A stretch of 64,000 nucleotides of DNA from Pleodorina starrii (taxonomy: Eukaryota; Chlorophyta; Chlorophyceae; Chlamydomonadales; Volvocaceae). The notes beneath the pieces are model-generated. The model had not been told where the DNA came from and did not search any database. It worked only from the letters and a program-made list of their open reading frames with translations. The position numbers were made by a program, and so were the translations under genes. Positions 47,001-57,454 of this stretch are shown piece by piece (the first letter of the stretch is position 1; each line of letters opens with the position of its first letter). The stretch is from assembly GCA_030267565.1 (NCBI GenBank), contig BRXU01000001.1, positions 3,596,001 through 3,660,000 of the forward strand, read 5' to 3'.

Positions 47001-50000
47001 CCGGCCGGTCGGAAGGAACGGAAGCATCGGAAGCCCGTTTTGACCCCCCCCCTCCCCTGGGGCCCTCCGGCCGGTCGGAAGGAACGGAAGCATCGGAAGC
47101 CCGTTTTGACCCCCCCCGTCCCCGGGGGCCCTCCGGCCGGGCGGAGGGCACGGGAGCAGCGGAAGCCCGTTTTGACCCCCCCCCTCCCCTGGGGCCCTCC
47201 GGCCGGTCGGAAGGAACGGAAGGATCGGAAGCCCGTTTTGTCCCCCCCCCCTCCCCTGGGGCCCTCCGGCCGGTCGGAAGGAACGGAAGGATCGGAAGCC
47301 CGTTTTGACCCCCCCCCCTCCCCTGGGGCCCTCCGGCCGGTCGGAAGGAACGGAAGCATCGGAAGCCCGTTTTGACCCCCCCCCTCCCCTGGGGCCCTCC
47401 GGCCGGTCGGAAGGAACGGAAGCATCGGAAGCCCGTTTTGACCCCCCCCCTCCCCTGGGGCCCTCCGGCCGGTCGGAAGGAACGGAAGCATCGGAAGCCC
47501 GTTATGACCACCCCCCTCCCCTGGGGCCCTCCGGCCGGTCGGAAGGAACGGAAGGATCGGAAGCCCGTTTTGACCCCCCCCCTCCCCGGGGGCCCTCCGG
47601 CCGGTCGGAAGGAACGGAAGCATCGGAAGCCCGTTTTGACCCCCCCCCTCCCCTGGGGCCCTCCGGCCGGTCGGAAGGAACGGAAGCATCGGAAGCCCGT
47701 TTTGACCCCCCCCTCCCCTGGGGCCCTCCGGCCGGTCGGAAGGAACGGAAGGATCGGAAGCCCGTTTTGACCCCCCCCCTCCCCTGGGGCCCTCCGGCCG
47801 GTCGGAAGGAACGGAAGCATCGGAAGCCCGTTTTGACCCCCCCCCTCCCCTGGGGCCCTCCGGCCGGTCGGAAGGAACGGAAGCATCGGAAGCCCGTTTT
47901 GACCCCCCCCCTCCCCTGGGGCCCTCCGGCCGGTCGGAAGGAACGGAAGCATCGGAAGCCCGTTTTGACCCCCCCCCCTCCCCTGGGGCCCTCCGGCCGG
48001 TCGGAAGGAACGGAAGCATCGGAAGCCCGTTTTGACCCCCCCCCCTCCCCTGGGGCCCTCCGGCCGGTCGGAAGGAACGGAAGCATCGGAAGCCCGTTTT
48101 GACCCCCCCCCTCCCCTGGGGCCCTCCGGCCGGTCGGAAGGAACGGAAGCATCGGAAGCCCGTTTGGTCCCCCCCCCTCCCCTGGGGCCCTCCGGCCGGT
48201 CGGAAGGAACGGAAGGATCGGAAGCCCGTTTTGACCCCCCCCCTCCCCGGGGGCCCTCCGGCCGGTCGGAAGGAACGGAAGCATCGGAAGCCCGGTTTGA
48301 CCACCCCCCTCCCCTGGGGCCCTCCGGCCGGTCGGAAGGAACGGAAGCATCGGAAGCCCGTTTTGACCCCTCCCCCGCCCCGGGGGCCCTCCGGCCGGTC
48401 GGAAGGAACGGAAGGATCGGAAGCCCGTTTTGACCCCCCCCCTCCCCTGGGGCCCTCCGGCCGGTCGGAAGGAACGGAAGCATCGGAAGCCCGTTTTGAC
48501 CCCCCCCCTCCCCTGGGGCCCTCCGGCCGGTCGGAAGGAACGGAAGCATCGGAAGCCCGTTTTGACCCCCCCCCTCCCCTGGGGCCCTCCGGCCGGTCGG
48601 TAGGTACGGAAGCATCGGAAGCCCGTTTTGACCCCCCCCCCTCCCCTGGGGCCCTCCGGCCGGTCGGAAGGAACGGAAGCATCGGAAGCCCGTTTTGACC
48701 CCCCCCCTCCCCTGGGGCCCTCCGGCCGGTCGGAAGGAACGGAAGCATCGGAAGCCCGTTTTGACCCCCCCCTCCCCTGGGGCCCTCCGGCCGGTCGGAA
48801 GGAACGGAAGCATCGGAAGCCCGTTTTGACCCCCCCCCCTCCCCTGGGGCCCTCCGGCCGGTCGGAAGGAACGGAAGCATCGGAAGCCCGTTTTGACCCC
48901 CCCCCTCCCCTGGGGCCCTCCGGCCGGTCGGAAGGAACGGAAGGATCGGAAGCCCGTTTTGACCCCCCCCCTCCCCTGGGGCCCTCCGGCCGGTCGGAAG
49001 GAACGGAAGCATCGGAAGCCCGTTTTGACCCCCCCCTCCCCTGGGGCCCTCCGGCCGGTCGGAAGGAACGGAAGCATCGGAAGCCCGTTTTGACCCCCCC
49101 CTCCCCTGGGGCCCTCCGGCCGGTCGGAAGGAACGGAAGGATCGGAAGCCCGTTTTGACCCCCCCCCCTCCCCTGGGGCCCTCCGGCCGGTCGGAAGGAA
49201 CGGAAGGATCGGAAGCCCGTTTTGACCCCCCCCCTCCCCTGGGGCCCTCCGGCCGGTCGGAAGGAACGGAAGCATCGGAAGCCCGTTTTGACCCCCCCCT
49301 CCCCTGGGGCCCTCCGGCCGGTCGGAAGGAACGGAAGCATCGGAAGCCCGTTTTGACCCCCCCCCTCCCCTGGGGCCCTCCGGCCGGTCGGAAGGAACGG
49401 AAGCATCGGAAGCCCGTTTTGACCCCCCCCCTCCCCTGGGGCCCTCCGGCCGGTCGGAAGGAACGGAAGCATCGGAAGCCCGTTTTGACCCCCCCCCTCC
49501 CCTGGGGCCCTCCGGCCGGTCGGAAGGAACGGAAGCATCGGAAGCCCGTTTTGACCCCCCCCCTCCCCTGGGGCCCTCCGGCCGGTCGGAAGGAACGGAA
49601 GCATCGGAAGCCCGTTTTGACCCCCCCCCCTCCCCTGGGGCCCTCCGGCCGGTCGGAAGGAACGGAAGCATCGGAAGCCCGTTTTGACCCCCCCCCTCCC
49701 CTGGGGCCCTCCGGCCGGTCGGAAGGAATGGAAGCATCGGAAGCCCGTTTTGACCCCCCCCCCTCCCCTGGGGCCCTCCGGCCGGTCGGAAGGAACGGAA
49801 GGATCGGAAGCCCGTTTTGACCCCCCCCCTCCCCTGGGGCCCTCCGGCCGGTCGGAAGGACCGGAAGCATCGGAAGCCCGTTTTGACCCCCCCCCTCCCC
49901 TGGGGCCCTCCGGCCGGTCAGAAGGAACGGAAGCATCGGAAGCCCGTTTTGACCCCCCCCTCCCCTGGGGCCCTCCGGCCGGTCGGAAGGAACGGAAGGA

Positions 50001-53000
50001 TCGGAAGCCCGTTTTGACCCCCCCCCCCCTCCCCTGGGGCCCTCCGGCCGGTCGGAAGGAACGGAAGGATCGGAAGCCCGTTTTGACCCCCCCCCTCCCC
50101 TGGGGCCCTCCGGCCGGTCGGAAGGAACGGAAGCATCGGAAGCCCGTTTTGACCCCCCCCTCCCCTGGGGCCCTCCGGCCGGTCGGAAGGAATGGAAGCA
50201 TCGGAAGCCCGTTTTGACCCCCCCCCTCCCCTGGGGCCCTCCGGCCGGTCGGAAGGAACGGAAGGATCGGAAGCCCGTTTTGACCCCCCCCCCTCCCCTG
50301 GGGCCCTCCGGCCGGTCGGAAGGAACGGAAGGATCGGAAGCCCGTTTTGACCCCCCCCCTCCCCTGGGGCCCTCCGGCCGGTCGGAAGGAATGGAAGCAT
50401 CGGAAGCCCGTTTTGACCCCCCCCCTCCCCTGGGGCCCTCCGGCCGGTCGGAAGGAACGGAAGCATCGGAAGCCCGTTTTGACCCCCCCCCTCCCCTGGG
50501 GCCCTCCGGCCGGTCGGAAGGAACGGAAGGATCGGAAGCCCGTTTTGACCCCCCCCCTCCCCTGGGGCCCTCCGGCCGGTCGGAAGGAACGGAAGGATCG
50601 GAAGCCCGTTTTGACCCCCCCCTCCCCTGGGGCCCTCCGGCCGGTCGGAAGGAACGGAAGGATCGGAAGCCCGTTTTGACCCCCCCCCTCCCCTGGGGCC
50701 CTCCGGCCGGTCGGAAGGAACGGAAGGATCGGAAGCCCGTTTTGACCCCCCCCCTCCCCTGGGGCCCTCCGGCCGGTCGGAAGGAATGGAAGCATCGGAA
50801 GCCCGTTTTGACCCCCCCCCTCCCCTGGGGCCCTCCGGCCGGTCGGAAGGAACGGAAGCATCGGAAGCCCGTTTTGACCCCCCCCTCCCCTGGGGCCCTC
50901 CGGCCGGTCGGAAGGAACGGAAGGATCGGAAGCCCGTTTTGACCCCCCCCCTCCCCTGGGGCCCTCCGGCCGGTCGGAAGGAACGGAAGGATCGGAAGCC
51001 CGTTTTGACCCCCCCCTCCCCTGGGGCCCTCCGGCCGGTCGGAAGGAACGGAAGGATCGGAAGCCCGTTTTGACCCCCCCCCTCCCCTGGGGCCCTCCGG
51101 CCGGTCGGAAGGAACGGAAGCATCGGAAGCCCGTTTTGACCCCCCCCCCCTCCCCTGGGGCCCTCCGGCCGGTCGGAAGGAATGGAAGCATCGGAAGCCC
51201 GTTTTGACCCCCCCCCTCCCCTGGGGCCCTCCGGCCGGTCAGAAGGAACGGAAGCATCGGAAGCCCGTTTTGAACCCCCCCTCCCCTGGGGCCCTCCGGC
51301 CGGTCGGAAGGACCGGAAGCATCGGAAGCCCGTTTTTACCCCCCCCCCCTCCCCTGGGGCCCTCCGGCCGGTCAGAAGGAACGGAAGCATCGGAAGCCCG
51401 TTTTGAACCCCCCCCTCCCCTGGGGCCCTCCGGCCGGTCGGAAGGAATGGAAGCATCGGAAGCCCGTTTTGACCCCCCCCCTCCCCTGGGGCCCTCTGGC
51501 CGGTCGGAAGGAACGGAAGGATCGGAAGCCCGTTTTGACCCCCCCCCTCCCCTGGGGCCCTCCGGCCGGTCGGAAGGACCGGAAGCATCGGAAGCCCGTT
51601 TTGACCCCCCCCTCCCCTGGGGCCCTCCGGCCGGTCAGAAGGAACGGAAGCATCGGAAGCCCGTTTTGACCCCCCCCTCCCCTGGGGCCCTCCGGCCGGT
51701 CGGAAGGAACGGAAGGATCGGAAGCCCGTTTTGACCCCCCCCCCCTCCCCTGGGGCCCTCCGGCCAGTCGGAAGGAACGGAAGGATCGGAAGCCCGTTTT
51801 GACCCCCCCCTCCCCTGGGGCCCTCCGGCCGGTCGGAAGGAACGGAAGCATCGGAAGCCCGTTTTGACCCCCCCCTCCCCTGGGGCCCACCGGCCGGTCG
51901 GAAGGAATGGAAGCATCGGAAGCCCGTTTTGACCCCCCCCTCCCCTGGGGCCCTCCGGCCGGTCGGAAGGAACGGAAGGATCGGAAGCCCGTTTTGACCC
52001 CCCCCCTCCCCTGGGGCCCTCCGGCCGGTCGGAAGGAACGGAAGGATCGGAAGCCCGTTTTGACCCCCCCCCTCCCCTGGGGCCCTCCGGCCGGTCGGAA
52101 GGAATGGAAGCATCGGAAGCCCGTTTTGACCCCCCCCTCCCCTGGGGCCCTCCGGCCGGTCGGAAGGAACGGAAGGATCGGAAGCCCGTTTTGACCCCCC
52201 CCTCCCCTGGGGCCCTCCGGCCGGTCGGAAGGAACGGAAGCATCGGAAGCCCGTTTTGACCCCCCCCCTCCCCTGGGGCCCTCCGGCCGGTCGGAAGGAA
52301 CGGAAGGATCGGAAGCCCGTTTTGACCCCCCCCCTCCCCTGGGGCCCTCCGGCCGGTCGGAAGGAACGGAAGCATCGGAAGCCCGCTTTGACCCCCCCCC
52401 CTCCCCTGGGGCCCTCCGGCCGGTCAGAAGGAACGGAAGCATCGGAAGCCCGTTTTGAACCCCCCCTCCCCTGGGGCCCTCCGGCCGGTCGGAAGGAACG
52501 GAAGGATCGGAAGCCCGTTTTGACCCCCCCCTCCCCTGGGGCCCTCCGGCCGGTCGGAAGGAACGGAAGCATCGGAAGCCCGTTTTGACCCCCCCCTCCC
52601 CTGGGGCCCTCCGGCCGGTCGGAAGGAATGGAAGCATCGGAAGCCCGTTTTGACCCCCCCTCCCCTGGGGCCCTCCGGCCGGTCGGAAGGACCGGAAGGA
52701 TCGGAAGCCCGTTTTGACCCCCCCCCTCCCCTGGGGCCCTCCGGCCGGTCGGAAGGAACGGAAGCATCGGAAGCCCGTTTTGAACCCCCCCCTCCCCTGG
52801 GGCCCTCCGGCCGGTCGGAAGGAACGGAAGCATCGGAAGCCCGTTTTGACCCCCCCCTCCCCTGGGGCCCTCCGGCCGGTCGGGAGGAACGGAAGGATCG
52901 GAAGCCCGTTTTGAACCCCCCCCTCCCCTGGGGCCCTCCGGCCGGTCGGAAGGAACGTAAGCATCGGAAGCCCGTTTTGACCCCCCCCTCCCCTGGGGCC

Positions 53001-53092
53001 CTCCGGCCGGTCGGAAGGAACGGAAGGATCGGAAGCCCGTTTGGGCCCCCCCCCACCCTCCCCTGGGGCCCTCCGGCCGGTCGGAAGACCTG
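32049..53092 (+). repeat. Main 66-bp satellite array, about 21 kb, roughly 315 units
   Basis: Consensus on this strand: GGAAGCCCGTTTTGA, a run of 6-10 C, TCCCCTGGGGCCCTCC, GGCCGGTCGGAAGGAACGG, then AAGCATC or AAGGATC. Variants (GCATC/GGATC, CCCTCC/CCCACC, GGTCGG/GGTCAG, CCAGCCGTTCGG) recur in blocks, which suggests higher-order units, especially at 32-40 kb; units are more uniform at 43-53 kb. Because 66 is 22 codons, ORFs of up to 2188 codons arise on both strands and jump frame with C-run length. I treat none as a gene. The minus strand carries four or more G runs per unit. A centromeric or other heterochromatic role is possible but unproven. Confidence 0.97.
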
Positions 53093-54001
53093 GAAAGTAA
53101 GATCCCTCCTTTCAGGAAAAGGGGCCCCCCCATTAAGCCGTTCTCCCTACGTCCTGCGCCTCGCGTATGCGTAACCGTCGCTTGGCATCCAAGCGCCGTT
53201 CATATTGAATTTGTTCTTCTGATCGCGGTGGCGGTCCAGAACTCTCCGTGTATTGCGTCAATCGTTCGCGCAACCGTCACAGCTCGACATCAGGTCTTTA
53301 GGGCTTATTGCCTTCGTTCCATCGCTATTGATTGCTTGATGATACTCCTTAGCGCTGCCCTTGCATTGTCCGCTTTCGGCTTAGCTTTGCATTACCCGCT
53401 TCCCGGTTTCGGCCTTCTCCTTCCCGCTGTTCACGTTTCCGTGATTCGTCCATTGTTTATGTCAATCTTGCATGTGTTTATGCGCAACGTTTGCGTTCTC
53501 CCGCCGGGCGCTTGGTTCTCCTTCCTGCGCCTTACGCATGCATGTACCGGTATGCGTCACCGCGTTTTCTATTGTGGTCCGTACTGGCAAACAATTGGAG
53601 ACTTCAATTCAACGCCACGTCGCCTTTAATATGCGCTTGTAAGGACCCTTGCAGGCACACAGCGCAGTGCGCCCTGCTGCACTGGCGTCCTCATGTCGCT
53701 ATCCCTTGTATGACTACTCCGTTTTGTCGGTCTCGCCGATCCTCGCTCCGACTCACATTCTTCTAACCTTGACATTGTCTGTATTTTATCCTGTTATCAG
53801 CGTGCTTCGAACCCGCTGACAATGCGACTGTACCGCCCCGTTACTGGCCACGTGTGTCATGTGTACTGCGGGCGGGCCCACATATTGAGCTCACAACTCC
53901 GCCAGTGCTTAACCCTTCATTGGTCTCAGGAACAATTCCGGGTGTCCAGTGTTTCTTGTAGTGTGGTCTTTCTTTATTTGACCCTTGCTTGGTGTAGAAA
54001 T
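53093..54001. other. Right flank of satellite, no gene recognised
   Basis: A 133-codon frame (53228-53629) has hydrophobic stretches but no recognisable family. Nothing else was seen before the transposon end at 54002. Confidence 0.4.
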
Positions 54002-54217
54002 CACTAAAAGACAGAAGTTCGGGCTCAAACTGCACACCGTTCCACACCCCCAGGCACTTGACCTGCCTTAACTCCTTTTCTCTATCGAATTTTTTAAATC
54101 TGCAAAGCGTGCGTGGCTCCTAGGCTCAATGCGCATCCGTCGTACTGGTCTAACCAACATAAGGCCACAGGGGTGTGCGAGCAAAGCGCCGTACGTGGCC
54201 TGAAGCGCAGCCGCAGC
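54002..54217 (+). repeat. 216-bp transposon end, copy 1
   Basis: Appears identical over its full length to 56591-56806 in the same orientation; the first 23 bp are inverted at 57371-57393. Confidence 0.9.
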
Positions 54218-54437
54218 CGCTTCACCCCGCGGAGCGATGCTCGGCCATTGAGCAGCCCGGACGCACAGAACGTACGGATTACCACCGCCCAGCACGTTTA
54301 CACAACATGTGCAAACAGACAATTAAATTCCGTGCCCCATCGGTACTGTAAACGCAATACTGAAACGCCTATACGGCGCGCACCCCCCCCCCGCCCCGCC
54401 CGCCCGTCGCTCAGTGAACCCGCCTGGCGAGCCCCCA

Positions 54438-56482
54438 TTAGCGGTATTTCTTTGGAGGGTAGTCCCCATTGGCCTGGAGAATTGCGGGCAGCACGTCGAT
54501 GAACAGCCGGTGGGTGGTTGCCTTGGCCCACTCGGGGGTTATGGTTGCCTGAAACAGTTCCCCTAAGCTTTCCGTGTACGGCTCCAGAGAGTCACCCGGG
54601 CCGCCCTCGCGGTTGTTGATGAACTGCTGCATCTCGTGCATGAGCCGCGCGTGGCTCAGCTCGATGACGCTATGCATATCCGGGCTGTACGGCGGCAGCT
54701 GCGTGTGGGTTTCGGTGTCGATGCCCAGAGAGCCCCACCCGTCCGCCTCGTCACGATAGTTGCCGTGAATGCGGGTGTTGTCCCATGAAAAGATGGGGGG
54801 CAACGTCTCGCAGAACTCGTCGTTCCAAACCTTGAGGCACGCCTTGATAAAGTCCTTGAACTCCGCCGCCGTAGGTCCACGGGCCTTGCACTTACGCCCC
54901 TGCAACCACAGCATGGAGGGCACAACAGGAAGGCTTTGGATCCGTGGGCCCGGGCTCATTTCAGCGAGCGCAAATCGGTTTCCGTGGATTCCCTGAGCAG
55001 AGATGATAGTAAGGTTGTCCTGTGGATCTGCGAGTGTGGCTGTCACGTGGCGATGAGCCCCCATGCCGTCGCCAACAACACTCGGCGCCACTCGGCGCAG
55101 GGTGAGCCCCCGACGTGCTTCAACTGCCCCCTTCACCACCGGGCAAGCGCGCTTAGCCAGTACGCAGTCACTGCATTTGCGCACGCAAGCCTGGAGTCGG
55201 CCATGTTGAGCAGGCAGTTTCTAGTAACCGTGGTTTGGGGTGTGCACGCCGTGGAGGGCCACCGTGCCTTTGACTTGGCTTTTTACGAGCACAAGGTGTT
55301 GATTGAGGTAGATGGCGAGCAGCACTTTCAGGGAAGGTTCCAATCAATCGGTGCGGAAGAGCAAGCGAGGCTTGACAGGGCGAAAGAGGCTGCCGCCCTC
55401 AGCGCGGGTTACCATGTCGTACGGTTGCACTACCGTGACGTGCCCGCGTTCTTGGCAACGTTGTGGTGTGCCCTGGTGTATGCCATCGCACATGGGTCCC
55501 CGAAGCTTTTTGCCACCCCATCGTACCCACGTACCTTTGGGGCGTACGTCTTCGCTGGCTTGTAGCCCTTGCCATGGGTGCCGGAAACCAGAACAATAAG
55601 GACTGCCCCGTGCTTGTAGTTGACGGCGCTGTAGTAGTGGACGACCCACGCACCCCTTGCCCGGCTGTCTTGCACCACTATCGAGTCCGAACCGCGCGTG
55701 CCCCAGACCTTGTGCGCCTTGGGCTTAATGTAAAATTTCTTGGCGTCCACCCAAATGACGCGCTCCAGCTTGGCGGTGTTCAGGTCCTCCGGCGTCCGCG
55801 GGATGGCAACGGGCGGCGGTGGGGTGTCGTCGGTGGAGGGCGCGGGCTGCTTGGTGAAGCGTCTCATCCACAGCTCAGACACCCGGACACGCTCCTCCTT
55901 CACTTCACTTTTAAGCGGGGGCCTGTACTCGATCAGCACATGCTTGCCCAGCTTAGGATCGGCTACCTTGACACTCCGCCAGATGGACCGCTCCGAAACA
56001 TTGTGAGCCGCCTTGATGCTAGCGAAGTGCGTCGTCATCTCACGCTGGGTGCGCGGCCGCACGGTCTTGACTAGTGTCAAGGCTTCCTCCACCACTCCCG
56101 ACGGAAGTTTGCGTGGGCGGCCCTTGCGCTCCGTGTCCTCTACGCTGCCAGTAGCTTGAAATGCAGCGTGCCATTGGGCGCAGAAGCGGGCTGCGTTTGT
56201 CGGACGGGGAAACGCCTCACCCCGCAGCTCTGCCTCTTCAAGGTACCTTAGTAAAATCCGGCCAGCTTCAGCGGCCCAGCGCCTTGGAGGCTCAGCCTCC
56301 TTATTTTTATTTTTGCGGGCCCCGTTACGCTCATTACGCTCATTACGGGCGATGGAGGAAGCTTCTACGGCAAGCGTGCGCACGGGGAGCCATTTCTGGG
56401 CGCGTTTGTTGGTGGGGGTGCTACTGACCCGCGGGTCACCAGCGGCCGCCCGCGTCCCACCCCGTGAAGCGAAACCCGGCAT
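54438..56482 (-). CDS. Tc1/mariner-type DDE transposase (two exons)
   Basis: Exon 1 is 56482-55535 (316 codons) and exon 2 is 54899-54438. The join is phase 0 with an AAG/GTACGTGGG donor and a TTGCAG acceptor, giving 469 residues. The N-terminal half has an AT-hook-like KGRPRKL (about 120-126) and helix-turn-helix-like segments (130-172). The catalytic triad is readable: D246 in VIWVDAKKF, D356 in FSWDNTRIHG and E396 in LPPYSPDMHSVIE, with 39 residues between the last two (DD39E by my count). The family cuts and pastes DNA at TA sites. Both exons are open and motifs are intact, so the gene may be functional if spliced. The intron splits the catalytic core between the first and second Asp and holds an antisense nuclease ORF. 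Confidence 0.88.
54900..55534 (-). other. 635-bp intron of the transposase gene
   Basis: Donor GTACGT at 55534 and acceptor TTGCAG ending at 54900. Both sides keep the frame, and the family match resumes at once (KTYAPK, then GRKCKARGPT). Unspliced, the minus-strand frame meets a stop at 55430. The borders are spliceosomal; no group I or group II features were sought beyond inspection. Nearly the whole intron is occupied by a plus-strand nuclease ORF. Confidence 0.8.
54936..55565 (+). CDS. PD-(D/E)XK (Vsr/DUF559-like) endonuclease inside the transposase intron
   Basis: 209 codons on the strand opposite the transposase. An N-terminal zinc-ribbon-like part has C32, C34, C36 and a CxxC (C61, C64). 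The nuclease part reads FDLAFYEHKVLIEVDGEQHF, with D113, E124, D126 and H130, followed by D147...K150 and GYHVVRL, the order seen in Vsr/DUF559-type nucleases and in related homing endonucleases. The frame opens with TTG at 54936 and has no ATG before the zinc part; the first ATG is at 55053. A spliced or non-ATG start is therefore needed for a full protein. The stop at 55563-55565 lies 31 bp inside transposase exon 1. A TGTAA at 55729-55733 could end its mRNA. A role as a homing endonuclease is inference. Confidence 0.72.
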   Translation: MDPWARAHFSERKSVSVDSLSRDDSKVVLWICECGCHVAMSPHAVANNTRRHSAQGEPPTCFNCPLHHRASALSQYAVTAFAHASLESAMLSRQFLVTVVWGVHAVEGHRAFDLAFYEHKVLIEVDGEQHFQGRFQSIGAEEQARLDRAKEAAALSAGYHVVRLHYRDVPAFLATLWCALVYAIAHGSPKLFATPSYPRTFGAYVFAGL

Positions 56483-56590
56483 GCCGTGCGTGCTGAGCTT
56501 CTCCCAGCCTTAGCCGCCGTTCATAGCATTCCCTGCACGGCGTTTCAAAGGAAGGCTGTTGCTCGTCCCAGGGTTTTCAAACAAAATCAT

Positions 56591-56806
56591 CACTAAAAGA
56601 CAGAAGTTCGGGCTCAAACTGCACACCGTTCCACACCCCCAGGCACTTGACCTGCCTTAACTCCTTTTCTCTATCGAATTTTTTAAATCTGCAAAGCGTG
56701 CGTGGCTCCTAGGCTCAATGCGCATCCGTCGTACTGGTCTAACCAACATAAGGCCACAGGGGTGTGCGAGCAAAGCGCCGTACGTGGCCTGAAGCGCAGC
56801 CGCAGC
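56591..56806 (+). repeat. 216-bp transposon end, copy 2
   Basis: Direct repeat of 54002-54217, in the promoter-proximal flank of the transposase gene. With 57371-57393 it could delimit an 803-bp nonautonomous element; ORFs inside (56828-57260) are not recognised. Confidence 0.9.
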
Positions 56807-57370
56807 TCTTGGCTCTGAGCAGGGTGTTTAGTCCAAGAGACGCTGTTCACGTAGGAGTCCTTTTCTTGCGACGGCGCCCATTGTACTTGATTTTCCCCAC
56901 ATAGCAGCTACTTTTGGTATGCGCGGGAGGCGCTTATAGCTTTCGGACGCGAAAGGGCTTGCGTTGGCATTTACCCTTAGGCTCAGCATGGGGTAGGGGT
57001 GGCCGTGGGTGTGGACGGACTCCCATGACCGCCATTTACGTTCCATTAGTGAATTGCACGCCCGCTTCGCCACGATTCTACCGTATTGTGTGTTCATAAG
57101 ACGAGGTTGTGGGGCGCTGGGCTATTGGCATGAATTGGCGACTGGAGATGACCATTTTCCGGTAGGGGTACGATCGGTGGTCCTGGCGGACGGCTCGGTG
57201 ACGTTTGTACTCAAACCCTGGCTAAAATTGAACCCGCATTCATTACAATTTGTTTTATAGTACACACCTTACCTAGTAAGGATTATTACGGAAAAAGTCC
57301 GGCGACAAACGGTGCAGGCCTGGGTCCGGCAGCGGCCATTAAGTGGGCACAGGGCCCTCTAAACGTTCGG

Positions 57371-57393
57371 GCCCGAACTTCTGTCTTTTAGTG
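57371..57393 (-). repeat. Right terminal inverted repeat of the transposon
   Basis: Exact reverse complement of 54002-54024 and 56591-56613. Confidence 0.9.
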
Positions 57394-57454
57394 AATAAGT
57401 ATGCGTCCTTCGCCTTAAAACCCTTCAATCGAACCTTTACGTTAACATAGTAAG

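Larger units (their letters stand above)
54002..57393 (-). mobile_element. Tc1/mariner-type transposon with nuclease-bearing intron
   Basis: The left end at 54002 and the right end at 57371-57393 carry a 23-bp perfect inverted repeat (outermost bases CACTAAAAGACAGAAGTTCG). AAT flanks both ends. A second, direct copy of the first 216 bp of the left end lies at 56591-56806, apparently without a mismatch. Two readings are possible: one 3.4-kb element with an internal duplication of its end, or a left-end-plus-transposase piece (54002-56590) beside an 803-bp nonautonomous element (56591-57393). The transposase lies between on the minus strand. Confidence 0.75.

Noticed and set aside
32049..53092. 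CRISPR-like regular repeats
   Set aside because: There are no unique spacers: the whole 66-bp period is repeated, and the genome is eukaryotic.
31972..53133. ORFs of several hundred to 2188 codons on both strands over the satellite
   Set aside because: They follow from a 66-bp monomer without stops, switch frame with C-run length, and encode only a 22-residue low-complexity repeat.
53228..53629. 133-codon ORF beside the satellite
   Set aside because: No domain, no partner exons and no repeat evidence; kept only as a note in the gap description.
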